Positions 35,586 through 44,870 of a stretch of DNA of 64,000 bases are shown in pieces. The notes beneath the pieces are model-generated. The model was not told where the DNA came from and did no database searches. It was given only the letters and a program-made list of their open reading frames with translations. A program made the position numbers and the translations under genes. Within the stretch, counting starts at the first letter, position 1, and every line of letters begins with the position of its first letter. Origin of the DNA: Sulfurospirillum sp036802865 (GTDB taxonomy: Bacteria; Campylobacterota; Campylobacteria; Campylobacterales; Sulfurospirillaceae); NCBI RefSeq assembly GCF_036802865.1, contig NZ_DAIRVK010000003.1:186001-250000 (forward strand), given 5' to 3'.

Positions 35586-37445
35586 TTAAAGCCAATCTGA
35601 ACGCTTCACACTCTCGTCAATATCTCGTCCTATACGTTGGTGCAATGCCCAATAATGTGCTACGAATGCTTTAATATTTGCCTCTTTTGGCATATAAACC
35701 CCTGCTTCTTTTGTGGCATAACGCTCTAGGAAAAGTTGTGCGTCTTCTTTTGCAAGGTAATGCTGTAAAAGCTCAGTATAAGTTTTGAGATACCACGTTT
35801 TAAGCCTTTCATACGCCTCAGAAGAGAGATCAATCTGTAATGTCGCATCAAACGCCAATACACCACTTTCAAAAAGACCGGTAAGGTGGATCAATCCTTC
35901 GCAATAATAGGGCTCAACTTCACCTGTTTTCATCCAACCGATCAATCCAACAGAGCGTTTAATGACATCACGTAAAAGGGGTAGTTTTAGGCTCTCGTCT
36001 TCATCCATAAAGAAGGCAACAAGCCCACCCGTTGTCGCTTTAAACTCTTCTATATTTTTAAAAACACCGCTTTGGTTCATTCGCATTTCGGTATCATGGT
36101 CCATCCACAAGATATGCCCAAATTCATGCCCAATGGTACTCACTTCATATACCTGATGCCATAGTGCAGCTTGGTGAAATACAATTTCTCTCTCAGCATT
36201 CATAAACGCTTCACCAAAAACCTCTTGATTTATTTTGAGAAAAGGTTTGGCGCGCAGAGAATCTAAAATATTGTCCGCAAAAGCAAAGATTTTTTTGCCA
36301 AGTTCACGACTGACCGTTTCATCATTGGGAACCACTTGCGCCGAAAAAAGCCCGTTAAATTCAGCCGCATAAAAAAGAGCAGGCCTTCCAATATAAAGCT
36401 GAACACGTTTAAGGTTTGATAGAACATTTTCTTTGATATGTAAAATACCATCACCATTTTGTTCAAAAAGGCGAATAAACATTTTAAGAATACGCTCAAA
36501 TGTGCCATACGCCCCTTTATTTTCAGGATTTGAAACCCTCACATCCCACTCTAGCGCAACTGCTTTTTTGTAGTGATCTTCGTAGTATTCCAAAGGATGC
36601 CCAATCTGAATAGGTGCCGTAATTTTCATCCATTTACGGTCTACTTCTGCCCATTTTGCTATCAAGTCAGCTCTATCTTCTTCCCCAAATGCCTCGTCGA
36701 GGGCTTTAAGGTAGTCAATGTAAAATGCTTTTTGACCCCAATCAGGATCTTCCATTTCAGACAAATCGTCGCATAAACTCTGCAAGGTATTGCGTACAGA
36801 ATCCACTTCAACCCCAAAAGCACTCGCATACGCTTTTGCTTTGTACCCGCCCTCAACTTTTTCCAAAACAGAATACGATCTATCACCATCTTGTCCGGAT
36901 GGATCTGGATCAAGTAACCCTTTTGTCTGCAACATATGCGCAATAGCTTGAGAATCTTTAGCATATTCCAATTCGAGCAGTGGATTGATCGTATTGATGA
37001 TGTGTTCCGTCCACGCAGATTGCCACGTACTCATTGCAACACCTACTTCATGAACGCCACGCAAAAGACGTCGGTAAAAAGGTGAGAACAGCCACTCTTT
37101 TTGCACTTGCATGATAAGATCGCTATGTGCTTTGATATAAAACTCTTTGACCCAAAGGTAAGCCTTCTCTTTGGCCTGAGAGATAAAAACCTCATCTTTA
37201 CCCTCTTTTTCGAGCGCTTGAACCATCTGTTCATCACGAAGGTTTATCAAACGGGTAAGTGCCGCAACTCTGTTTTCGCGAATAAGGCTTAGTTCTATAC
37301 TGGCTAAAAACGTATCTATAAACATTTCAATGCGCTCATCATAGTTTTCAGATTCCACAATGCTAAAGTAACTTCCCAAGGCTCTTTGACGTTCTCCCAA
37401 AAGATCGTAAAAGCGCTGTAAATCATTTTCAAATTTTTCACTCAT
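35586..37445 (-). CDS. ciaB: CiaB-family protein with HExxH metallopeptidase-like motif
   Basis: About 619 residues from MSEKFENDLQRFYDLLGERQ, similar in length to Campylobacter CiaB (about 610). It is mostly helical and soluble, without a signal peptide. Near residue 440 it has EVSTIGHEFGHILWMDHDTE, an HEFGH zinc-binding motif, and about 20 residues later NIEEFKATTGGLVAFFMDED, which could supply the third ligand (E) as in gluzincins. CiaB is described as a Campylobacter invasion antigen, but this motif predicts a peptidase. The start at 37445 is chosen over the ATG at 37466, which lacks an SD. It diverges from the PilZ-like gene. Confidence 0.85.
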   Translation of the reverse strand: MSEKFENDLQRFYDLLGERQRALGSYFSIVESENYDERIEMFIDTFLASIELSLIRENRVAALTRLINLRDEQMVQALEKEGKDEVFISQAKEKAYLWVKEFYIKAHSDLIMQVQKEWLFSPFYRRLLRGVHEVGVAMSTWQSAWTEHIINTINPLLELEYAKDSQAIAHMLQTKGLLDPDPSGQDGDRSYSVLEKVEGGYKAKAYASAFGVEVDSVRNTLQSLCDDLSEMEDPDWGQKAFYIDYLKALDEAFGEEDRADLIAKWAEVDRKWMKITAPIQIGHPLEYYEDHYKKAVALEWDVRVSNPENKGAYGTFERILKMFIRLFEQNGDGILHIKENVLSNLKRVQLYIGRPALFYAAEFNGLFSAQVVPNDETVSRELGKKIFAFADNILDSLRAKPFLKINQEVFGEAFMNAEREIVFHQAALWHQVYEVSTIGHEFGHILWMDHDTEMRMNQSGVFKNIEEFKATTGGLVAFFMDEDESLKLPLLRDVIKRSVGLIGWMKTGEVEPYYCEGLIHLTGLFESGVLAFDATLQIDLSSEAYERLKTWYLKTYTELLQHYLAKEDAQLFLERYATKEAGVYMPKEANIKAFVAHYWALHQRIGRDIDESVKRSDWL

Positions 37446-37616
37446 CGTCATTCTCTCATTTTTCATAGTTTTTTAAGTATAATTTTAACTTCCTTTATAT
37501 CACGAAGAGATTAACTATTCCCTTAATCATGAGCTTTCTTGCATGATTTTTTCGCAATCGCTCGTCTGTGCCATAACGGGATTTACAATGATGCATACTT
37601 TTTAGAAGGAACTACG

Positions 37617-38744
37617 ATGTCTGGACGCTATGAAGCCATTAATACCTATCTCAACCGAGGGATCATTGAAGCCAATATTGCTTATGCAAAGATGCATCAA
37701 ACCTCTTTTTCGATTGTCAAATTTGGATTTGATGTTGATTTGGAAGACGGCTTTTTCTTTAAAGATTTGATTACATTTATCCATACTGAGCTTGGTTTTC
37801 ATACCTTATTGCAACAAGGTACTGACACATTCTTAATAGTACTACGCGATATTAAAATTCATCACGCTAAAAAAGTGCTCAAAAAGTTAGAACATAACAT
37901 CAAACAAAATTTCAAAATAGACCTCAAACACATTGGTATGACACTCTTTGATGCTACAGATTCTTATAAAAGCTTACTCGATCGTTTGGATAAGTATTAT
38001 GTTATGTCACGGCTCTCTACACGTAAAAAGATTTTTTACGGCACTCTCGATTTTGATTTTTACGAAACCCAAAATAAAAACGATGTCTTAGCCTCCATTT
38101 TGCGCAAAGACAATACAGTGACTCTGTTCAATCTCTACAATGGTATTCCCATCAAAGAGCAAGCGACGATTGCTAAATTTGATGAGGGCATTGCTCAAAT
38201 CAAAATCACGACACCTAAGATTTTTTACTACACAAAAGAAAATTTTACGTTTATACAGCATGACAAAATTCCAAGCATTATCAAAGCTAAAATCATCAAA
38301 GTTGACCCCGAAAAAGCACTGGTTGTATTGTCGCATTTGGAGTTTTTAGACGCTTCCCCAATGGACCGTATCTATACCAGAGTGCAGCCTTCAAGAGCTA
38401 TTAATGCTGTACTGCTTCTCAATAAAATCAGGCTTTTGGATGGAACAATAGACACGATTTCAGAAAGTTCGGTTGTTTTACATGTCAAACTTGAGGATGT
38501 TGAAAAGATCATTCACAAAGACCTTACGCAAAAAGAGTTTGACATCACCTTTCAACTCCCTACTGAAAAAGGATTTTTAACACCAATTTCGGCAAAGGCA
38601 ACTATTTTTAGCCTCATCAATGAAACTCTTGTACTCAATATTCAACCCAATACTTTGATGAAATCTAAAATAAAACAGTTTGTCATCATGCGCCAAAATG
38701 CTCTTTTAGTGGATCTTAGGCAACAGCTCAAACATCTGGGATAA
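37617..38744 (+). CDS. PilZ-like protein with degenerate GGDEF-type N-terminal domain
   Basis: About 375 residues from MSGRYEAINTYLNRG, chosen because AGAAGGA lies 7 nt before the ATG; an earlier frame start lacks this. Residues 1-140 have the fold rhythm of a GGDEF domain (SIVKFGFDVDLEDGF, FLIVLRDIKIHHAKKVLKKL) but no GGDEF signature. The rest resembles tandem PilZ-type beta-barrels (GIAQIKITTPKIFYYTKENF; RVQPSRAINAVLLLNKIRL, with RxxxR near a PilZ-like start). It probably senses c-di-GMP or a related signal. Note the EAL-GGDEF protein 5 kb away. Assignment is moderate. Confidence 0.6.
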   Translation: MSGRYEAINTYLNRGIIEANIAYAKMHQTSFSIVKFGFDVDLEDGFFFKDLITFIHTELGFHTLLQQGTDTFLIVLRDIKIHHAKKVLKKLEHNIKQNFKIDLKHIGMTLFDATDSYKSLLDRLDKYYVMSRLSTRKKIFYGTLDFDFYETQNKNDVLASILRKDNTVTLFNLYNGIPIKEQATIAKFDEGIAQIKITTPKIFYYTKENFTFIQHDKIPSIIKAKIIKVDPEKALVVLSHLEFLDASPMDRIYTRVQPSRAINAVLLLNKIRLLDGTIDTISESSVVLHVKLEDVEKIIHKDLTQKEFDITFQLPTEKGFLTPISAKATIFSLINETLVLNIQPNTLMKSKIKQFVIMRQNALLVDLRQQLKHLG

Positions 38745-38955
38745 AGCACTTTACGCTACATTCAATGCATTAATAAACATTTGATGCGTAAAATTAATGA
38801 AGAAAAAGCTATGATTATAAGACTATCTATCCAAAGGTGAGCTACGGCTCAATGTAACGTGGCTTCAACCGATTCCATCATAATCTGCTCTTAAGATAGA
38901 CCAACCGCTGTGACACCATGTCCATTTTTGACACTCAAAAGGAAACCCAAAATTT

Positions 38956-40209
38956 ATGTTATTTTCACAATTAAATCTTAGTGCGCCCATTTTAAAAGCA
39001 ATTGAGGATGAAGGCTACACAAACCCAACACCCGTGCAAGAAAAAGCTATTCCCCCTATTTTGGAGGGTCGCGATATGCTTGCAGGTGCGCAAACAGGAA
39101 CCGGAAAAACGGCTGGTTTTACGCTTCCCATCTTAGAACTACTCTCTAAAAAACCTCACAGTAAAGGCAAACCGCTTCTTCGTGTGCTTATCCTTACCCC
39201 AACACGTGAACTTGCGGCGCAAGTCGGAGAGAGCGTTAAAACCTATGGTAAATACCTGCCTTTTAAAAGTGCGGTCATTTTTGGAGGGGTTGGCATTCAG
39301 CCTCAAATTCAAACCTTACGCGCTGGCATCGACATTCTTGTGGCAACTCCTGGCCGTTTACTTGACCATGTTTCTCAAGGTACGATTGATCTTAAACATA
39401 TCGACACCTTTGTTCTCGATGAAGCAGACCGTATGCTCGATATGGGATTTATCAAAGATATTCGCCGTGTCATTTCCATACTCCCCGCAAAACGTCAAAA
39501 CTTGCTCTTTTCAGCGACCTACTCCGATGACATCAAAAAACTCTGTGAGTCGATCTTGAAGAATCCTGCGATTGTTGAAGTGGCACGCCGCAATACCTCC
39601 AGTGAACTTGTCAAACAACGTGTCATTTTGGTCGATTGTAAACGTAAAACAGCCCTTTTGGGCAAACTGATCAATGAGAACAAATGGGAGCAAGTACTGG
39701 TCTTTACCAGAACCAAACACCACGCCAATAAAGTCTCTGAATACCTTGTAAAAATCGGTATCAGCTCCGCTGCAATTCATGGCAACAAAAGCCAGAGTGC
39801 GCGTACCAAAGCTCTCTCCGATTTTAAAAATGGCTCGATTAAAGTTCTTGCGGCTACAGACATCGCAGCACGTGGTCTGGACATCGACCAATTACCTCAT
39901 GTCGTCAACCTTGAACTGCCAAACATTGCCGAAGACTATGTACACCGCATTGGACGAACAGGACGTGCTGGAAATGCAGGTGAAGCCATCTCTTTAGTCT
40001 GTGTGGATGAGCATGAGTATCTACGAGGCATTGAAAAACTGATCAACAAAAAATTTGAGCGTGAAATCATCGAAGGTTTTGAGCCAGACCCTAACATCAA
40101 AGCAGAACCGATTCAGCAAGGTCGTGGACCAAGACCACAGGGGCAACCTAAACGCAGAGACAACGCACCTCGTGAATACGTGGAAAAAAGAAGAGAAAGA
40201 CAGCGATGA
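38956..40209 (+). CDS. rhlE: DEAD-box RNA helicase (RhlE-like)
   Basis: The 417-residue protein has all DEAD-box motifs: Q motif GYTNPTPVQEKAIPPIL, I AQTGTGKT, Ia PTRELA, II VLDEADRMLD, III SAT, IV VLVFTRTK, V AATDIAARGLDID and VI HRIGRTGRAG. A basic Pro/Arg-rich tail ends the protein (GRGPRPQGQPKRRDNAPREY). It unwinds RNA, likely in ribosome assembly or mRNA turnover. The 210-bp leader upstream has no gene and may be a long 5' UTR, as is common for cold-responsive helicases. It overlaps the downstream YaiI-like gene by 4 bp. Confidence 0.93.
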   Translation: MLFSQLNLSAPILKAIEDEGYTNPTPVQEKAIPPILEGRDMLAGAQTGTGKTAGFTLPILELLSKKPHSKGKPLLRVLILTPTRELAAQVGESVKTYGKYLPFKSAVIFGGVGIQPQIQTLRAGIDILVATPGRLLDHVSQGTIDLKHIDTFVLDEADRMLDMGFIKDIRRVISILPAKRQNLLFSATYSDDIKKLCESILKNPAIVEVARRNTSSELVKQRVILVDCKRKTALLGKLINENKWEQVLVFTRTKHHANKVSEYLVKIGISSAAIHGNKSQSARTKALSDFKNGSIKVLAATDIAARGLDIDQLPHVVNLELPNIAEDYVHRIGRTGRAGNAGEAISLVCVDEHEYLRGIEKLINKKFEREIIEGFEPDPNIKAEPIQQGRGPRPQGQPKRRDNAPREYVEKRRERQR

Positions 40210-40664
40210 TGATCTACGTCGATGCCGATGCCTTCCCTAATACGCTCAAAGAAATTCTTCTTCGAGCGGTCTTTAAACGCGGCATCACCACCCATTTTAT
40301 CGCCAATAAAAAGATACCGCTTCAAGACTCTCCTTTGCTTACGATGATTATCGTCTCACAAGGAGCGGATGAAGCAGATCACTACATCGTCGAACACGCG
40401 CAGAGTTCAGACTTGGTTATTACCGCGGATATCCCTTTAGCCGACAGACTGGTCAGCAAAGGTGTGCTTGCGCTTGATCCTAGAGGGAAGATTTACGATG
40501 AGAGCAACATTAAAAGTCTACTCGCTATGCGCAATCTTATGCAAGAGCTTCGTGACGCGGGAGAAATCACTGGAGGACCAAGTGCCATTGGTGAAAAACA
40601 AAAAAGAGCCTTTGCAGATGCACTCAATGCACTTTTACAAAAAATTCCTACCAAACGTGACTAA
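40206..40664 (+). CDS. UPF0178 (YaiI/YqxD) family protein
   Basis: The 152-residue protein begins MMIYVDADAFPNTLKEILLR, the family's conserved DADAxP start. It has DEADHYIVEHAQSSDLVITADIPLADRLVSKG split into the characteristic D-x-A-D and VITxDIPLA segments, and GGPSAIGEKQKRAFADALNA near the end. The fold is PIN/NYN-like with conserved acidic residues, so a nuclease activity is likely, but no reaction is established. Translation is coupled to the helicase (ATGATGA), hinting at RNA metabolism. Convergent with the YkgJ-like gene, only 3 bp apart. Confidence 0.9.
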   Translation: MMIYVDADAFPNTLKEILLRAVFKRGITTHFIANKKIPLQDSPLLTMIIVSQGADEADHYIVEHAQSSDLVITADIPLADRLVSKGVLALDPRGKIYDESNIKSLLAMRNLMQELRDAGEITGGPSAIGEKQKRAFADALNALLQKIPTKRD

Positions 40665-40667
40665 GAT

Positions 40668-41297
40668 TTAAGAGACTGCCAATACAGGCTTTTCTGGCTT
40701 GGATAAGACATAAAACCATGAATGTTTGAGCGATTCTAAATGCATTTTGATGTATGGATTATCGCTTGGTTTGATATATCGAAACAACGGTATGTCCAAC
40801 AAATTGCCGACATGTTCAAAATCTTCCAGCGTGTTAACACTTTCAAAAAAAGCATGGGTCTCTTCTAACTTCTCGACAAAATTTTCCAATCTTTTCGTTG
40901 CAAACGCACTGTTTAATTTTCCATCACAGCAGACCGAATATCCAGAATCCTGATTGATGGAAGGACAAGCAGTATCGACAAGAACATGCTCAAAATAGGG
41001 ACTAACAGGGTAAAGTTTACACGCAGGTGGTCGTTGTAAGTAGATGCTACATTGCTGATTGATATAATATTTACAATAATTTTTGCCATCATTCAGAAGT
41101 ACATATGCAACCAATTTTTGCTCTTTGAAACTAAATAAAATAGGGAAATTCTTATACACTTCTTCAAAATCTTCTAAAATCAAAGGCGATGCGGCAAAGC
41201 CTTTGTGTCCATTACAACAATCACCTTCACAGGTTGAACAGCCGTGAAAATGAAAATTATGACGCTTAATATTGACAAAACTTCCTACATTTTCCAT
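40668..41297 (-). CDS. YkgJ-family cysteine cluster protein
   Basis: The 209-residue protein has an N-terminal Cys cluster HFHGCSTCEGDCCNGHKGF and a second set CKYYINQQCSIYLQRPPACK followed by LYP, the pattern of the YkgJ/UPF0153 (CxxCxxxCC ... CxxY..RPxxCRxYP) family. These proteins bind zinc or an iron-sulfur cluster; function is not established. It ends 3 bp from the YaiI-like stop on the opposite strand. Confidence 0.87.
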   Translation of the reverse strand: MENVGSFVNIKRHNFHFHGCSTCEGDCCNGHKGFAASPLILEDFEEVYKNFPILFSFKEQKLVAYVLLNDGKNYCKYYINQQCSIYLQRPPACKLYPVSPYFEHVLVDTACPSINQDSGYSVCCDGKLNSAFATKRLENFVEKLEETHAFFESVNTLEDFEHVGNLLDIPLFRYIKPSDNPYIKMHLESLKHSWFYVLSKPEKPVLAVS

Positions 41298-41410
41298 ACA
41301 TTCGCTTTATTTTAAAGATGTGCAGTGTAAAAATCGAACTTTTTTCAGAACATTTTACTCTCTGCAAAGCCAAATAAAGCATTTTCAATTCCATGTTATT
41401 TGAAAGAGTT

Positions 41411-41442
41411 TTACATGTAAAGCTTTTTGGCTTTACATGTAA
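41411..41442. repeat. 13-bp inverted repeat built on TTTACATGTAAA, after pstB
   Basis: TTACATGTAAAGC (41411-41423) is the exact reverse complement of 41430-41442, with a 6-nt T-rich loop. It begins 9 bp past the pstB stop and likely ends the pst transcript, though the U tract on the minus strand is poor. Each arm contains the palindrome TTTACATGTAA, which recurs elsewhere in the window. Confidence 0.75.
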
Positions 41443-41450
41443 TCTTGAAA

Positions 41451-42269
41451 TTATCCAAAACGTCCGGTAATGTAATCTTCAGTTTTCTTCTCTTTTGGGT
41501 TAACGAAGAGTGTTTTAGCATCGCTATACTCGATCAAATTTCCTAAATGGAAAAATGCGGTGTAGTCTGCGATACGCGCTGCTTGTTGCATATTGTGAGT
41601 GACGATAACGATGGTGTAGTTTTTCTTCAAATCGAGCATCAAGTTCTCAATCTTCTCGGTTGAAATCGGATCCAGTGCGCTGGTTGGCTCATCCATCAAA
41701 ATAACATCAGGTTCAACCGCAATAGCACGTGCGATACACAAACGTTGTTGTTGCCCACCAGAAAGAGCCGTACCTGGGTCTTTGAGTTTATCTTTAACTT
41801 CTTCCCAAAGGTTAGCGCCCCTTAAAGCTCGCTCAACCAACTCATCGCACTCTTTACCTTTTTTGACAATGTCGTGCATCAAAGGAGCATAGGCTACGTT
41901 TTCATAGATACTTTTTGGAAAAGGGTTTGGCTGTTGAAACACCATACCCACGCGCTTACGAACCGCTACAACATCAATGTCTTTGTCGTAAATATCGTGC
42001 CCATCAATACCAATAAATCCTTCTACTCTACAGTTTTGAACCAAGTCGTTCATGCGGTTGATACAACGCAAAAATGTCGATTTTCCGCATCCGCTCGGTC
42101 CTATGAGTGCCGTAATTTTTTTGGTATAAATATCCATATTGATGGAATTCAGCGCTTGTTTTTCACCATAAAAAAGGTTGAGATTTTTAACTTCAATTTT
42201 GACCGTTTCTTTAGCGATATTGCTCTCTTCGCGATCCATCATTGTTGTGTGAATAAAACCATTTTCCAT
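41451..42269 (-). CDS. pstB: Phosphate ABC transporter ATPase PstB
   Basis: About 272 residues from MENGFIHTTMMDREESN. The PstB core has Walker A LIGPSGCGKSTFLRCINRMN (RCxNRMND is diagnostic of PstB), FQQPNPFPKSIYENVAY, signature LSGGQQQRLCIARAIA, Walker B VILMDEPTSALDPIST and VTHNMQQAARIADY. A GTG at 42281 could extend it by four codons, but the ATG at 42269 is better spaced from the AAAGTGG ribosome site. It energises phosphate import with PstA and PstC. Last gene of pstSCAB. Confidence 0.96.
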   Translation of the reverse strand: MENGFIHTTMMDREESNIAKETVKIEVKNLNLFYGEKQALNSINMDIYTKKITALIGPSGCGKSTFLRCINRMNDLVQNCRVEGFIGIDGHDIYDKDIDVVAVRKRVGMVFQQPNPFPKSIYENVAYAPLMHDIVKKGKECDELVERALRGANLWEEVKDKLKDPGTALSGGQQQRLCIARAIAVEPDVILMDEPTSALDPISTEKIENLMLDLKKNYTIVIVTHNMQQAARIADYTAFFHLGNLIEYSDAKTLFVNPKEKKTEDYITGRFG

Positions 42270-42274
42270 ATCTG

Positions 42275-43447
42275 TTACCACTTTCTTTCAAATTTTTTTC
42301 GTAAATAAATTGCTACCGCATTTAGAGAAAGCAAAAGCGCAAGCAGGACAATAATCGCTGCGGCTGTTCGCTCTAAATAGGCTTTTTCAGGCATTCCAGC
42401 CCACGTAAAGATTTGTGCCGGAAGCACGGTTGCCGAGTCTGTAAAGCTGGTCGCGGCATCTGGTACAAACGCGATCATTCCTACAATAATCAAAGGTGCC
42501 GTCTCACCAATCGCACGGGCTATGGAGATGATAGAACCTGTCAAAATTCCAGGCATCGCAACCGGTAAAACATGATCGCGTACGATTTGCCACTTGGTAA
42601 GCCCCAGTCCAAATCCCGCTTGACGAATACTCGCAGGAACAGATTTGAGTGCCGCTTTGGAGCTTACGATTATAACAGGTAAACTCATCAATGCCAATGT
42701 TATACCACCCACCAAAGGTGAGCTTCGTGGTACACCAAAGAAGTTAATAAAAATTGCCAATCCTAACAGACCAAAAAGAATGGAAGGAATAGCCGCTAGG
42801 TTGTTGATGTTCACCTCAATAATATGGGTAAATTTATTTTCAGGCGCAAACTCTTCAAGGTAAATAGCGGTCATAACGCCAATAGGAAACGCAATGGAGA
42901 TGGTCACAATCATCGTCATAAGACTACCGACAATCGCTGAGTAAATACCTGAATTTTCAGGTATTTTAGAGTCACCTTCAGTTAAAAAGCGACCATTGAA
43001 CTGTAGTTCAATCTTACCCTCTTTTTTAAGTTCATCTACAAAGTTTCTATCACGTTCTGACGTACGAGACTCTTTGCCTTTTAAGTATTGATCGACTTCA
43101 GAATTGGCAAGTGCCCAAAACTCTTGTTTGGTATTCATCCATGCTGGATTCGCTTTGATAAGAAGTGGAAGGTCTCTTAACCATGCACGGCTGACGATTT
43201 TAAGCTGTTTGCCATTGACTGCACCGTAAGGATTTTCTATCATATCTTCGGTAATTTGAACTTCAATTTTGACTTTTGTTTGCATAAAAGCAGGATACCC
43301 CGCACGTACAATGTCCACCAAAAAGAAAAGAAGAAATGAGATAGAAAAGATAATGGCAAAAATAGTAAGGTACTTAAAAATAGCCGCTTTCTGGTTTCGT
43401 CTCTTGATTTGAGGAATGTAAAAATAGTTATCGGTTGTCTCTTTCAC
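42275..43447 (-). CDS. pstA: Phosphate ABC transporter permease PstA
   Basis: The 390-residue protein is longer than E. coli PstA (about 296). After helix 1 (residues 25-48) it has a periplasmic insert of about 110 residues (TKVKIEVQITEDMIENPYGA onward). The five-helix permease core then has IAFPIGVMTAIYLEEFAPEN, NLAAIPSILFGLLGLAIF and the EAA loop SIRQAGFGLGLTKWQ. The start is GTG at 43447 with AGGA 5 nt upstream. The insert suggests contact with PstS or another periplasmic partner. Confidence 0.93.
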   Translation of the reverse strand: MKETTDNYFYIPQIKRRNQKAAIFKYLTIFAIIFSISFLLFFLVDIVRAGYPAFMQTKVKIEVQITEDMIENPYGAVNGKQLKIVSRAWLRDLPLLIKANPAWMNTKQEFWALANSEVDQYLKGKESRTSERDRNFVDELKKEGKIELQFNGRFLTEGDSKIPENSGIYSAIVGSLMTMIVTISIAFPIGVMTAIYLEEFAPENKFTHIIEVNINNLAAIPSILFGLLGLAIFINFFGVPRSSPLVGGITLALMSLPVIIVSSKAALKSVPASIRQAGFGLGLTKWQIVRDHVLPVAMPGILTGSIISIARAIGETAPLIIVGMIAFVPDAATSFTDSATVLPAQIFTWAGMPEKAYLERTAAAIIVLLALLLSLNAVAIYLRKKFERKW

Positions 43448-43456
43448 GGCTGTCCT

Positions 43457-44713
43457 TTAGAGTGTTGAAACTTTGTATTTTCTGTGGAAACTTCGGATGG
43501 TATTGACCGAAATAATATTAATCACTAAGGTTACGACAAAAAGTACAAAACCAAGTGCAAATGCTGAAAGCGTAAGCGGGTTGTTAAACTCTTGATCACC
43601 TGTGAGTGATTCGACGATTTTAACGGTAACCGTTGTCATATCTTCCAGTGGATTCCATGTTAAGTTTGGTCTAAGACCTGCTGCCATGACCACGATCATC
43701 GTCTCACCAAGGGCGCGAGAAACCGCTAGTAAAATCGAAGCAATAATACCTGGCATCGCTGAGGGTAAAACAACAAAGCGGATGGTTTCTGCTTTATTCA
43801 TACCCAAGGCATACGCACCATTACGCATATTCTGTGGTACGGAGCTAATCACGTCATCGGAAAGTGATGAAATAAAAGGAATAATCATAACACCCATGAT
43901 AATACCGCATGAAAGCGCGTTTTGGTACTGTGCTTCAATGCCAAAGAGTGCAAAAAACTTTACGATAGCAGGCGCAATGGTAAGTGCGGCAAAAAAGCCA
44001 TAAACAACGGTGGGAATGCCCGCTAAGATCTCTAAAAAAGGCTTAACTTGAGATCTTAATTTTGGCGTTGCGTACTCTGACATAAAGATTGCAGACATAA
44101 GCCCCACAGGAACGGCTAAGATCATCGCCATCATCGTGATGTAAAATGTTCCTGCAAAAATGGGCACAGCGCCAAATTTTGCTTGAGCAGATCCAGCATC
44201 AGAACGTCCAGCACCTTCTAAGAATGCAGTATCGGGAGACCATTCTGTTCCAAATAAAAAGTAACTCACACTTTGTGTTTGAAAGAAATGTAGCGCTTCA
44301 AAAATGATGGAGAGTAAAATACCAAAGGTTGTCATCACTGAAACCAAAGAGGCAAACAGCAACATTCCCTTGATGAAATTTTCAACCGAATCACGCGCTC
44401 TTGTTTTTGGCTCAACCTGTCTGAAAAAAAGCCATAACGATACAGCGCCTACACTTAACGCTCCTCCTACCAGTAAAAAAGGAGGAATAGCATTGATGCC
44501 AAAAAGATATAAAAATACTCCCACAAACCCAATCGTAATGATAGGAAGCCCTGTGTAGAGTGCGACAAACCAACCGTATTGGTCGGGTTGAGAATGCATT
44601 TTAATACCTTTAGAGCGAATAGCAACAGCACGTGTTTTACCGATGATATAACCTATAAACATCAAAGGGAAAAGTCCACCAAAAAAGATAAGATAGAGAG
44701 TTTGAGTGCTCAC
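43457..44713 (-). CDS. pstC: Phosphate ABC transporter permease PstC
   Basis: The 418-residue protein has three N-terminal helices absent from short PstC proteins (residues 1-95), then the permease core: GTFYITMMAMILAVPVGLMS, EILAGIPTVVYGFFAALTI and the EAA-type NMRNGAYALGMNKAETIRF. The start is GTG with AAAGGA upstream. It pairs with PstA 9 bp downstream. The extended N-terminus is like that of the two-permease set in several marine and Campylobacterota species. Confidence 0.93.
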   Translation of the reverse strand: MSTQTLYLIFFGGLFPLMFIGYIIGKTRAVAIRSKGIKMHSQPDQYGWFVALYTGLPIITIGFVGVFLYLFGINAIPPFLLVGGALSVGAVSLWLFFRQVEPKTRARDSVENFIKGMLLFASLVSVMTTFGILLSIIFEALHFFQTQSVSYFLFGTEWSPDTAFLEGAGRSDAGSAQAKFGAVPIFAGTFYITMMAMILAVPVGLMSAIFMSEYATPKLRSQVKPFLEILAGIPTVVYGFFAALTIAPAIVKFFALFGIEAQYQNALSCGIIMGVMIIPFISSLSDDVISSVPQNMRNGAYALGMNKAETIRFVVLPSAMPGIIASILLAVSRALGETMIVVMAAGLRPNLTWNPLEDMTTVTVKIVESLTGDQEFNNPLTLSAFALGFVLFVVTLVINIISVNTIRSFHRKYKVSTL

Positions 44714-44773
44714 CAGAGTCCTTTAAAAAAAATAGAAAAATGACCAATGCATATTCCCTGCACCAAAGGTACA

Positions 44774-44798
44774 TGGGCTCACTGCCGAAGTGAACCCA
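44774..44798 (-). promoter_or_regulatory. Stable hairpin in the pstS-pstC spacer
   Basis: TGGGCTCACT and AGTGAACCCA (44774-44783, 44789-44798) pair over 10 bp with one G-T wobble and a 5-nt loop. It lies in the 157-bp spacer after pstS, with two weaker stem-loops nearer the pstS stop (for example GCTTTTAGAGC...GCTTTAAAAGC). Such structures usually protect the pstS message and lower pstCAB expression. There is no U tract. Confidence 0.6.
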
Positions 44799-44870
44799 GT
44801 GTTAATGTAGCTTTTAGAGCTTTGCTTTAAAAGCGTGTTGAGAGTTCTTACAAGAACCCTCTGTATTGCA

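Noticed and set aside
37539..37616. The longer N-terminus of the PilZ-like protein
   Set aside because: No ribosome site at 37539, whereas AGAAGGA precedes the ATG at 37617.
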